Source: Bacteroidetes bacterium GWE2_42_24
GTDB taxonomy: Bacteria > Bacteroidota > Bacteroidia > Bacteroidales > TTA-H9
NCBI GenBank assembly: GCA_001768515.1
Contig: MEOA01000003.1
Span: forward strand, 227,876 to 291,875
DNA: 64,000 nt
Direction of reading: 5' to 3'
Shown here: piece after piece, positions 36,451-44,966 of the stretch
Position numbering within the stretch: the stretch's first letter is position 1
How the letters are laid out: each line of letters begins with the position of its first letter
Position numbers and translations under genes: made by a program
The notes under the pieces: model-generated
What the model saw: only the letters and a program-made list of their open reading frames with translations
Told to the model about the DNA's origin: nothing
Databases searched by the model: none

Positions 36451-36505
36451 CGGTTAATCTACGGTTGACCTACGGTTAATCTACGGTTGATCTACGGTCA
36501 ATCTG
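36451..36505. repeat. Five tandem 11-base repeats
   Basis: Units CGGTTAATCTA, CGGTTGACCTA, CGGTTAATCTA, CGGTTGATCTA and CGGTCAATCTG follow one another without gaps. Each differs by one to three bases. An inverted relative (TCAACCGTAAAT) occurs about 25 bases upstream. Regular 11-base spacing places each unit on the same face of the helix, which would suit protein binding, but it may be simple slippage. Confidence 0.7.
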
Positions 36506-37225
36506 CAAAATTGGTAGAATATCATCTGTTTTTAGAAAATACGCTGGAGTGTCTCGGGCAGGTATGCGATGGCGGTGTGAGGAAAGCGTGGATGTTTTAT
36601 CATCATTTGTCAGGCAGCGAGGTTTTAGTGATTATGCCATACATAGCGACGCAGCAGACTCGCAAATTCACCGACTTCTTTTTACAAACAGCGCCTCTTC
36701 AGAAGAGGAACAAGCCTGAATCAGGAAAGAGGATACCCTTGAGGTAAAGCCTTAAGTGCTCTTGAAGCAAAATAATCAGAATAGATGCTTCATTGGGAGG
36801 TTGCTATAACTGGACCTCCATTGTTTGTTTTGTCGAAAAAATAGCTTAAAGTCACGAATAGATGCTCTCGTAATGTGCATCTTGCCGGCTTCTTCTTCGC
36901 TGATTCTTTATTATTGACCTATAATAGATTGCGGTAAGGGGATTTATATGCAGTAATCACTTTTATGCTTAGAAATAGCACTGGGTCTTGATGCTCAATA
37001 GCAGTCTGCAGGGAAATGAATGCCCTGCTTCAGTCATTGTTAAACAAGATTTAGGCACCCCGGCACACCCTCCGTGATAATGTGCAGGAAGCCGGCAATC
37101 CGGTATTATTATGTATTAATGAATATAGGGCCGATTACTGTTATTGGGGAATGACGGATCATGATATATTTTTGGGGCACATTCATGGTTCCCTGAATGG
37201 AGATTTTAATGCAGGAATACTGGCA

Positions 37226-37282
37226 TAAAAAATGCCGCGGGAACAAACCAACTACTTTCATGGATGGTTTGATCCTGCGGCA
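37226..37282 (-). terminator. Terminator of the T9SS amylase gene
   Basis: On the minus strand TGCCGC, GGATCAAACCA pair with TGGTTTGTTCC, GCGGCA, with single-base bulges and a 13-base loop, followed by TTTTTT. It starts 20 bases after the amylase stop. Confidence 0.85.
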
Positions 37283-37302
37283 AAAGAGAGACTCCGCTGG
37301 TT

Positions 37303-40116
37303 TTACCTGATGAGGATTCGTTCTGTATAGCGGAAATCTCCCTGTTGAAGCTGAAGAATGTATAGACCCGCGGGGAGATGTGTCGTGTTGATGCTCAGGT
37401 TATTCATTCCCCGGGTGACATGAAGGTCTGAGGTTGTTAATACGCGGCTGCCGGTCATGTTGTACACCTGAATGGAAATTTCAGAAGCTTTGCCGGCAAC
37501 AAAATCGATAAAGAGCACTTCATCAGCCGGATTGGGATAAACCCTGAGTGGTTGTGCAGTCGTCGCCGGAAGTGTTAAGCCTGTTCCTATGGCAGGTTTT
37601 TCAAGTCGTTTATCAGTGTAAATACGATATTCTCCCGGTGCCAGCATGATGGCCTGGGCCACGTCGGTTACCTGAATCGAATCGCCGGCGAAGTAATCAT
37701 ACCACCATCCGGTATGCTGGAATCCTGGTGTGTCAGTCGCATCCGCAACATCGAAGTTACCGATGATCTTTGCATTCATATCGGCCTGATTCAGGCTAAT
37801 TTTCTTATAAGCACCTGAAGCGGAGATTGTAAAGTCAGTTGTGCTGAACACTTCATAACTTCTGCGCAAATGAATCAGTGATGACCATACATTATACAGG
37901 TAGGCTCTGCGCCAGTCCTGCTGGTATTCCCAATGCATCGGTTTTGCGCAAACGCGGCAGGGATCATCGATGCTGACATCATAACCCAGTTCCCCGAATT
38001 GCCAGATCATCTTTGGTCCCGGAACGGTAAAGAAGAATGCACCGGTCAGTTCCTGACGTTTCAGCGCGGTGGTGAGTTCTTTTATGTTATAACTGTCCGA
38101 TGACTTCCCCTCATTCAGGTTTTTAAACATGCATCTTTCTTCGTCATGACTCTCCATGTAACCCACAAGATGGGGGGCATTCCAGTTCCTTGACGGGGCC
38201 TTATACGAAATGGCCGAGAAGTTGCTGTTGGGCAGATCTCCCATTGATGCTTCCCCATAGGTGCCGCTCAGGTTACCCCACAAGAGCATTCCTTCATCTG
38301 CAAGAACTTTCTCCTCTGAATTGGTGGTGAGGTGCTCAAGAATCACCAGGGCGTCGGGTTTAACCTGTTTAATATGGTTGTTCATCCGTTTCAAGGTGTT
38401 GATGCGGGTAGCATCATAATTCCAGCCATCGCCAACCACGTTGGTAAAGCCTTTGGTAAAGTCAAACCTGAAACCATCTACTTTGAATTCTTCAAGCCAG
38501 TAGTGGTTCACACTATCAACAAAAGCCTGCGTGTATAGACTTTGATGATTGAAATCGTAACCCCAGCACCATGGTTCATGTGGACATGTTTGGTTGTACC
38601 ATGGATTGTCGGCTGATGGCTGTCCATCACCACCGGCCCCGGGGTCGAAGTACATTTGCAGCAAAGGTGATTGTCCGTATGAATGATTCAATACCATGTC
38701 GATGATCACGGCGATTCCCCTGTTATGGCATTCGTCAATAAAGGCTTTGTAATCATTCAACTGTCCGTAGGCTTTATCGGGAGCGAAGTAGAATGCGGGG
38801 TTGTAACCCCATGAGTCGTTTCCTTCAAACTCATTAACCGGCATCAGTTCGATGGCATTCACCCCCAGTCCCTGCAGGTAATCGAGCGTATCTTTGACGG
38901 TATTAATCGCGTGGGTAGCTACAAAATCACGGATATGAAGTTCATAGATTATCAGGCCTTCGGGTGATGGTGTCGCAAAATGTTCGACTTGCCACTGGTA
39001 TGGTTCCTGTGCTGTCTGGAACACGCTCACGATACCGGTAGTTTTGCCAGTCGGATATGGTTTAAGATTCGGGTAGGTGGTCGAAGGGATGTTTTGATCA
39101 TTCCATGGGTCGAGTATTTTTGCACAGTATGGCTCTGCGATTTTCAGTTCACCGTCAATCCAGTATTGGAGTGCATATTCTGTTCCGGGTGTCAGGTTGT
39201 TAATGGTAAGCCAATAAAAGGTGCCGTCAGATGTGCGATTCATCTGATATTGTTCTGATGGCAACCAATTGTTAAAATCGCCAAGCAGATAGACAAACTG
39301 TTTCAGGGCGGGTGGGTCATTTAGAACAAGGGTAACCGTTTCGTTGTCAATGTAGTTGATGCCCATGCTGACGCCCGCAGGCAGTTCTGCCACAGGTATA
39401 GTACCCCGTGCATAGAGCCACACTGAATCAGACATTGTAGTGGTTGCATCGTGTGCTACAAATCTTAGCATGTGGAGGCCGGTGGTTCCGATAGTGATGC
39501 TGCCCGTGAAAGGTGATGTTGAAGACGAGGAATTAAAAATACCATCAACGTATAATTCGACGAGGGTGGCATTACTGGCCTCTGTCTGAAAATTGACCAC
39601 CGAGCCGGTTGAAACAAGTGTTCCATTTTCAGGCGACTGGATGTTCAGATTCAGGCCGGCCTCATAAACGTCAGCAAAGATGTCGCTGTTATCAGCAGAA
39701 CGACCTACGATTGTTCCTCCGGCGTTACGAAAGACAAAGGCCATTTTCAGAATTTCTTCACCTTCGGGTACACCATAAAAGTCCCTGATTGAAGGTCCGA
39801 TGGTCAGTGTGTACTTATCGTTTCCTATAGGGGTGAGTTTCGCCTTATCGGTATTCTCATTCCATTCGGCAATTACATATTTCCAATCGGTGCCCGATGT
39901 ACTAAGGTTGGTGATTACACCGGTATGGGCGTAAACCGGCGGAGTTTCACCGGCCAGTACGCCATTGCCCAGCGTGGCATCATAAGTTATAATGACCTGG
40001 TCGTTGACGGTGGGGAAGGGGGGATTGGTAATAACCACCTGTGCATTGATGCCCGGGCAACCGAGCAGAAGTAGCATCCGGAAAATAATTCCGGGGAATT
40101 TTGGTATAAGTTTCAT
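37303..40116 (-). CDS. Secreted GH13 alpha-amylase with T9SS sorting domain
   Basis: This 937-residue enzyme hydrolyses alpha-1,4-glucans such as starch outside the cell. From the ATG at 40116 it has a signal peptide ending near GINAQ, beta-sandwich modules (about 20-250), a CBM48-like module (VYLLGDFNNWLPSEQ), the GH13 barrel with VIDMVLNHS, the nucleophile in GFRFDFTKGF, the acid/base Glu in LVILEH, and the transition-state Asp in MESHDEERC, then a beta-domain and a C-terminal type A T9SS signal (RVYPNPADEVLF ... LPAGLYILQL). The earlier ATG would add 17 residues and disrupt the signal peptide. It lies 62 bases after the LacI gene, probably one transcript, with its own terminator. Confidence 0.93.
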   Translation of the reverse strand: MKLIPKFPGIIFRMLLLLGCPGINAQVVITNPPFPTVNDQVIITYDATLGNGVLAGETPPVYAHTGVITNLSTSGTDWKYVIAEWNENTDKAKLTPIGNDKYTLTIGPSIRDFYGVPEGEEILKMAFVFRNAGGTIVGRSADNSDIFADVYEAGLNLNIQSPENGTLVSTGSVVNFQTEASNATLVELYVDGIFNSSSSTSPFTGSITIGTTGLHMLRFVAHDATTTMSDSVWLYARGTIPVAELPAGVSMGINYIDNETVTLVLNDPPALKQFVYLLGDFNNWLPSEQYQMNRTSDGTFYWLTINNLTPGTEYALQYWIDGELKIAEPYCAKILDPWNDQNIPSTTYPNLKPYPTGKTTGIVSVFQTAQEPYQWQVEHFATPSPEGLIIYELHIRDFVATHAINTVKDTLDYLQGLGVNAIELMPVNEFEGNDSWGYNPAFYFAPDKAYGQLNDYKAFIDECHNRGIAVIIDMVLNHSYGQSPLLQMYFDPGAGGDGQPSADNPWYNQTCPHEPWCWGYDFNHQSLYTQAFVDSVNHYWLEEFKVDGFRFDFTKGFTNVVGDGWNYDATRINTLKRMNNHIKQVKPDALVILEHLTTNSEEKVLADEGMLLWGNLSGTYGEASMGDLPNSNFSAISYKAPSRNWNAPHLVGYMESHDEERCMFKNLNEGKSSDSYNIKELTTALKRQELTGAFFFTVPGPKMIWQFGELGYDVSIDDPCRVCAKPMHWEYQQDWRRAYLYNVWSSLIHLRRSYEVFSTTDFTISASGAYKKISLNQADMNAKIIGNFDVADATDTPGFQHTGWWYDYFAGDSIQVTDVAQAIMLAPGEYRIYTDKRLEKPAIGTGLTLPATTAQPLRVYPNPADEVLFIDFVAGKASEISIQVYNMTGSRVLTTSDLHVTRGMNNLSINTTHLPAGLYILQLQQGDFRYTERILIR

Positions 40117-40178
40117 GTGGCGTTGGGTTTGCCCGCAAAGATAAACGTAAACCATAGCCAAATGCAAGTCAGTTTCAG

Positions 40179-41192
40179 CTAGGTGGATTTTCTTTTTACA
40201 AGCGAAGTCCCAATAGTGACTGTCTTAAAGTCAATGAATGCTGTTGGGTTTTCAAGCCTTCTGATGAGCATTTCCACAGCTTGCTGTCCCATTTCATAGC
40301 CTTTTTGTTCGACAGTAGTAAGCGAGGGGGTCACGATGCTCGCGATGGGATCATTACCAAAGCCGGCTACTGAAATATCGGACGGAACCTTGTAGCCATT
40401 TTCCTGAAGGAGTTGGATTACGGCGATGGCAGTGAAATCGTTAACAGTAAAGATGGCATCAATCTCAGGTGCTAAAGCAAGAATCTGCTCTCGCTGTGCC
40501 TGAACGTCATCTCTTGTATCACAGTTAATAATATAGTTGGGATCAGGTTCAATTCCTCTATCGGTAAGTGCTTTCAGGTAGCCTTCACGGCGAAGTTTTC
40601 CGATGCGTAGGTGCTCAGGAGAAGCCAGATGTAATATTTTTCTCCTTCCACATTCAATCAGATGGGTCGTGGCGAGGTGTGAAGCTTCAAAATCATCTGA
40701 GACCACACGGTCCGTTTCAACCTCTTCACATATTCTGTCGAAAAATACAATGGGGATGCCACTATCAATTAAATCTTTAAAATGCCCCCAGTCATGCGAG
40801 TTTTTGCTAACCGATGCCAGCACACCATCAACCCTGTTATCGAGCAGGGCTTGCGAATTCATCACTTCACGCTTATAGTCTTCGTTCGACTGGCAGATGA
40901 TAACCCGATAGCCTTTGGCGTAGGCAACACGCTCGATGCCGCTGATCACCGTTGAAAAGAAATGGTGAACGATTTCAGGGATAATCAGACCCAGGGTATT
41001 TGAACGTTGCCTTTTGAGGCTCAAAGCAAGGGCATTGGGCCTGTAGTTAACCTTTTCGGCATAAGCCTGAACTTGTTTCTTAGTCTCAGTACTGATATCG
41101 GGGTGATCCTTCAAAGCTCTTGATACTGTGCTTGGTGAGATGCCAAGTGCCCTGGCGATGTCGTTGATAGAGATGAGATGCGATTTGATCAT
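40179..41192 (-). CDS. LacI-family transcriptional repressor
   Basis: This 337-residue regulator has the LacI helix-turn-helix (ISINDIARALGISPSTVSRALKDHPDIS) followed by the hinge helix segment with NYRPNALALSLKRQ, and a periplasmic-binding-protein-like sensor domain (GLIIPEIVHHFFSTVISGIE, then VASVSKNSHDWG and the closing TVGTSLVKR-like end). It sits between the secreted amylase and the susCDE genes, so it is the likely regulator of this starch locus, with a malto-oligosaccharide or derived sugar as inducer (inference). A 12-base palindrome CGTTTCGAAACG at 41207-41218, 15 bases before its ATG, suggests autoregulation. Confidence 0.92.
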   Translation of the reverse strand: MIKSHLISINDIARALGISPSTVSRALKDHPDISTETKKQVQAYAEKVNYRPNALALSLKRQRSNTLGLIIPEIVHHFFSTVISGIERVAYAKGYRVIICQSNEDYKREVMNSQALLDNRVDGVLASVSKNSHDWGHFKDLIDSGIPIVFFDRICEEVETDRVVSDDFEASHLATTHLIECGRRKILHLASPEHLRIGKLRREGYLKALTDRGIEPDPNYIINCDTRDDVQAQREQILALAPEIDAIFTVNDFTAIAVIQLLQENGYKVPSDISVAGFGNDPIASIVTPSLTTVEQKGYEMGQQAVEMLIRRLENPTAFIDFKTVTIGTSLVKRKST

Positions 41193-41206
41193 GGTGCGTA
41201 AATGAG

Positions 41207-41218
41207 CGTTTCGAAACG
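41207..41218. promoter_or_regulatory. LacI-type operator, lacI-proximal
   Basis: CGTTTCGAAACG is a perfect 12-base palindrome with the central CG typical of LacI-family operators, 15 bases before the lacI ATG. It probably mediates autorepression of lacI and the amylase gene behind it. Confidence 0.55.
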
Positions 41219-41352
41219 GTTTGAGACCATAAATTTAAAACTTTTAAGCAAACCAGACGCTGATTGGATGGAATCATCCGGAGTTTTTTAATACCGGTTT
41301 TTTGTTCGGGGTTGGCCTCTCTATAAAAAAAAATTTCAACAATCGGCCTTTT

Positions 41353-41364
41353 GCAATCGTTTGC
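41353..41364. promoter_or_regulatory. LacI-type operator, middle
   Basis: GCAATCGTTTGC differs by one base from GCAACCGTTTGC at the susC promoter. A second half-site CGTTTGCG starts 12 bases after the first, so two dimers may bind side by side. Confidence 0.55.
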
Positions 41365-41718
41365 GAAGACGTTTGCGCAAAAAAAAGTGACAAAAAGTTG
41401 AATTTCAACCGTAAAAGATTTTGAAAGCAACGTTGTTTTTTTGTAAAATTGTTATCCGATAGTGTTTCTGAAAAAACCAGCGGAAAAAAAGATAAATTAA
41501 CCAGGAATATTTTTTTAATATATTAAAAATCAAGTTATTGTAAAAATATTTTGGCTATCATGTTTCATGTGACTTGTAGAAAAATTTTCTTAAATTCCTT
41601 TGGTTTATATCTTAAGTTATTGTTAATTAATTAATTGAAAATTGAAGTATTTTTTCACATACTGATAGATATATGCAAGATATTTTCATCTTTTCGATAA
41701 GTTATTTTTTTTCATAGC

Positions 41719-41730
41719 GCAACCGTTTGC
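41719..41730. promoter_or_regulatory. LacI-type operator overlapping the susC -33 box
   Basis: GCAACCGTTTGC (half-sites GCAA / TTGC around NCGN) covers the TTTG at 41726-41729 that serves as the -33 element. Repressor binding here would block sigma contact. Confidence 0.65.
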
Positions 41731-41757
41731 ATTTTGCATACGATGGTGTTAACTTTG
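41726..41757 (+). promoter_or_regulatory. Promoter of susCDE
   Basis: TTTG (41726-41729), a 20-base spacer, then TAACTTTG (41750-41757) match the Bacteroidota promoter consensus. Transcription should start near 41764, about 170 bases before the susC ATG. Confidence 0.7.
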
Positions 41758-41934
41758 GATATTTCATAGACATACGTTTCGGAGTGATTATTTAACAATT
41801 ATTAATTGTAAATTGAATTATTAGACCGATATTCCTGATTCTGTTCAGGTTATCTTATACGCCCATCCCTTCCGGGATAAATCAAACCTAATTATATACC
41901 ACCTAAATGTTTAATTTCAACTAAAACCAGTTTT

Positions 41935-44900
41935 ATGAAGAAGCATTTTACATTGCTCAAAGTTCTGCTGCTTTGCCTCGTCTGGGCTATTACCTTACCG
42001 GGTTTTGCCCAGGAAATGAAAGTTTCGGGTAAGGTGTCAGACGCATCCGATGGAAAAACGTTGCCTGGCGTGACTGTTGCCGTTAAAGGCACAACAAGCG
42101 GTACCATTACCGATATCGACGGGAACTATTCCATTGGCGTTAGTAAAGGTGCAACCCTTGCCTTTACATTTATTGGTTACACACCTCAGGAGGTTGTCGT
42201 AGCCGGACAGTCAACTATTGATATTGTTCTGGCTCCCTCAATTACATCCCTCGATGAGGTTGTGATTATCGGTTATGGAGCCGTCAAGAAAAAAGATGCT
42301 ACCGGTTCTGTTTCGGTGGTAGGCTCCAAAGATTTCAATAGAGGGGCTATTACGTCCGCACAGGAATTGATGGTGGGTAAGGCCACCGGTGTGGTGATTA
42401 CATCAGCAGGCGGTGCTCCCGGAGCAGGGCAGACCATCCGGATCCGTGGCGGTGCTTCCCTGAATGCCAGTAACGACCCGTTGATCGTAATTGATGGGGT
42501 ACCCATTGATAATACTGAAATCAGCGGTTCATCGAACATCCTTGGTATGGTGAACCCCAACGACGTTGAGTCATTCACCGTGTTGAAAGATGCTTCGGCA
42601 ACTGCCATCTATGGTTCACGTGCATCCAACGGGGTAATTCTCATTACCACCAAGAAAGGTTCCGGCCAGGCCGGGGGCAAAAAATTCTCGGTGACCTATA
42701 ACGGCCAGTTGTCTATGGGTACCGTTCCCGGGACAATAGATGTCATGAGTGGGGATGAATTCCGCTCGACAGTCAACAGATTGTATGAGGAAGGATATAC
42801 GGGGATCAATGCTATTGCTCTGAAGCGACTCGGGACAGCCAGTACCGACTGGCAGGACGAAGTTTTCCGTACGGCTTTCAGCCATGATCATAATGTGAAT
42901 GTAGCTGGTTCAATCGATAATTTACCGTATCGCGTTTCTATTGGCTATACCGACCAGAATGGAGTACTCAAATCTACCAATTTGGAACGTACTACCGGTT
43001 CAATAAACCTGAACCCCTCGCTGCTTGACGACCATTTAAAAGTTGATGCCAACTTCAAATATGCCCACAGCAAACAGAATTTTGGCAACCAGAGTGCCGT
43101 AGGATCAGCCGTTGCGTACGATCCGACCCAGTCGGTCATGAATGGTAATACCCGTTTTGGCGGTTACCATACATGGACTAACCTTTCTGATACCGCTTTA
43201 GGTGTCAATGGTTATCCGAACGCGATAGGCGTAAGTAACCCGGCAGCATTGGTTAATCAGACTGATAACGTCGGAACTGTTGACCGTATGATCGGAAATG
43301 CACTGTTAGATTATACATTTCACTGGTTACCTGAATTGAAGGCCACTCTGAACATTGCTTTCGACCATTCGAGTTCTGATGGACACAACAATGCCGATAC
43401 CCTGGCAGCCTGGACTTACAGGAGCGGGAAAGGAAGTTATATCGATTATACACAGAAAAAGGATATGTCGTTGCTTGATTTCTATCTGAACTACGCCAAA
43501 GATATATCCGAAATCTCCAGTAAGTTTGACGCCACTGTTGGTTATTCCTGGCAACATTTTAAACGTGAAGGGAGTACCTATAACCGTAACTGGGATGCCT
43601 CAAAGATTGTTGAGAATTCATCTTATATTAACGAGAATTATCTCGTATCATTCTTCGGTCGTTTAAATTATACCGTCCTCGATCGTTATTTGTTTACTTT
43701 TACCTTACGTGATGATGGTTCATCCCGGTTCAGTGCAGATAACAGATGGGGCCTGTTCCCTGCAGCCGCTTTTGCATGGCGTATCAAGGATGAAAGTTTC
43801 CTAAAGAATGTGGGTGTCATTAGCGACCTTAAGCTCCGGCTCGGGTGGGGCGTTACCGGACAACAGGATATTATAGATAATAACTATTATCCATACATTC
43901 CGGTATGGCAGTATTCGGAATCTTCTGCTTACTATCAATTTGGTAACCAGTGGGTTTCTACTTTGCGTCCTAACGCTTATGATGAAAATATAAAATGGGA
44001 GGAAACAACCACTTACAACGCTGGTCTGGATTTTGGATTCGCAGATGACAGATTTACAGGATCTCTTGATTTTTACCTGCGTAAAACAAAGGATATGATC
44101 AGCACTATTCCCATTCCCGCAGGCACGAATTTTTCAAATTACCTGACTACAAATATCGGAGATATGGAAAACAAGGGAGTTGAGTTGGCATTGAATTATA
44201 AACCCGTTGTCACCAAGGATATTTTGTGGACGGTTGGTTATAATATCTCCTATAATAAAAATGAGATTACAAAACTGACAATGCAGGACAGCGAAGATTA
44301 CACCGGCTTGAATGTAGGTGATATTAATGGTGGTGTTGGTAACAAAATTCAGAATCAGAATGTAGGTTATGCCCGTAATTCTTTTTATGTGTTCCAGCAG
44401 GTATATGATGCCAATGGAATGCCAATAGAGGGGCTTTATGTTGACCTGACAGGCGATGGGGACAACGTCAGTGGAAATGACCTCAACAGGTACCATTATA
44501 AGAAACCGGATCCTGATGTAGTGATGGGTATTTCATCAAGCCTTCGCTACAAACATTGGGATGCCAGTTTCTCGGCCCGTGTTAACATCGGCAACTACGT
44601 TTATAATAACGTTGCGTCAGAGCGCGCTAACTACCAGGCTGTCTATAATCAGTCGGGATTCTTCAACAATCTTCCCACCTCGATCTCGAAAACTGAATTC
44701 AGCAATCCTCAGTACTGGTCGGATTTCTATATCGAAAATGCCTCCTTCTTCCGCATGGATAACATTACAGTGGGTTATAACTGGGACAATCTTTTCAGCA
44801 GGAATATCGGTGCCCGCGTGAGCTTCACCGTTCAGAACGCTTTCGTGATCACAAACTACACCGGGCTCGATCCTGAAGTGAGTGGTGGTATTGATAACAA

Positions 44901-44952
44901 TATTTATCCCCGTCCGCGTACTTTTGTATTGGGTATTAGTATGAATCTGTAA
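41935..44952 (+). CDS. susC: SusC/RagA-type TonB-dependent starch transporter
   Basis: SusC is the outer-membrane barrel that imports malto-oligosaccharides with energy from TonB, capped by SusD. The 1005-residue protein has a signal peptide (LLCLVWAITLPGFAQ), an N-terminal carboxypeptidase-regulatory-like domain (about 28-105, VSGKVSDASDGKTLPGVTVAVKG), a TonB-box-like stretch LDEVVIIGYG, the plug with IRIRGGASLNASNDPLIVIDG and the SusC signature KDASATAIYGSRASNGVILI, and a long barrel ending in FVLGISMNL. It is preceded by a promoter overlapped by a LacI operator and followed 14 bases later by susD. Starch specificity is inferred from the neighbouring amylases and SusE. Confidence 0.95.
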   Translation: MKKHFTLLKVLLLCLVWAITLPGFAQEMKVSGKVSDASDGKTLPGVTVAVKGTTSGTITDIDGNYSIGVSKGATLAFTFIGYTPQEVVVAGQSTIDIVLAPSITSLDEVVIIGYGAVKKKDATGSVSVVGSKDFNRGAITSAQELMVGKATGVVITSAGGAPGAGQTIRIRGGASLNASNDPLIVIDGVPIDNTEISGSSNILGMVNPNDVESFTVLKDASATAIYGSRASNGVILITTKKGSGQAGGKKFSVTYNGQLSMGTVPGTIDVMSGDEFRSTVNRLYEEGYTGINAIALKRLGTASTDWQDEVFRTAFSHDHNVNVAGSIDNLPYRVSIGYTDQNGVLKSTNLERTTGSINLNPSLLDDHLKVDANFKYAHSKQNFGNQSAVGSAVAYDPTQSVMNGNTRFGGYHTWTNLSDTALGVNGYPNAIGVSNPAALVNQTDNVGTVDRMIGNALLDYTFHWLPELKATLNIAFDHSSSDGHNNADTLAAWTYRSGKGSYIDYTQKKDMSLLDFYLNYAKDISEISSKFDATVGYSWQHFKREGSTYNRNWDASKIVENSSYINENYLVSFFGRLNYTVLDRYLFTFTLRDDGSSRFSADNRWGLFPAAAFAWRIKDESFLKNVGVISDLKLRLGWGVTGQQDIIDNNYYPYIPVWQYSESSAYYQFGNQWVSTLRPNAYDENIKWEETTTYNAGLDFGFADDRFTGSLDFYLRKTKDMISTIPIPAGTNFSNYLTTNIGDMENKGVELALNYKPVVTKDILWTVGYNISYNKNEITKLTMQDSEDYTGLNVGDINGGVGNKIQNQNVGYARNSFYVFQQVYDANGMPIEGLYVDLTGDGDNVSGNDLNRYHYKKPDPDVVMGISSSLRYKHWDASFSARVNIGNYVYNNVASERANYQAVYNQSGFFNNLPTSISKTEFSNPQYWSDFYIENASFFRMDNITVGYNWDNLFSRNIGARVSFTVQNAFVITNYTGLDPEVSGGIDNNIYPRPRTFVLGISMNL

Positions 44953-44966
44953 AACAGTTATTAAGT

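Larger units (their letters stand above)
35674..37302. other. 1.6 kb region without a convincing gene
   Basis: No frame here shows a family motif, signal peptide or good start context; the longest on the plus strand is 86 codons (36487-36747) and looks random. The region contains a five-copy 11-base tandem repeat (36451-36505) and, at its right end, the terminator of the amylase gene. It may be decayed sequence at the border of the starch locus. Confidence 0.5.
41193..41934. promoter_or_regulatory. Divergent control region of the starch locus
   Basis: This A+T-rich 742-base region lies between lacI and susC. It contains three LacI-type palindromes (41207-41218, 41353-41364, 41719-41730), a complete susC promoter (41726-41757), and a leader of about 170 bases. 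Two CGTTTGCG octamers lie 12 bases apart at 41358-41377. No gene is present. Confidence 0.7.

Noticed and set aside
36487..36747. 86-codon frame in the gap before the amylase gene
   Set aside because: It begins inside the 11-base tandem repeat and encodes a sequence with no family features.
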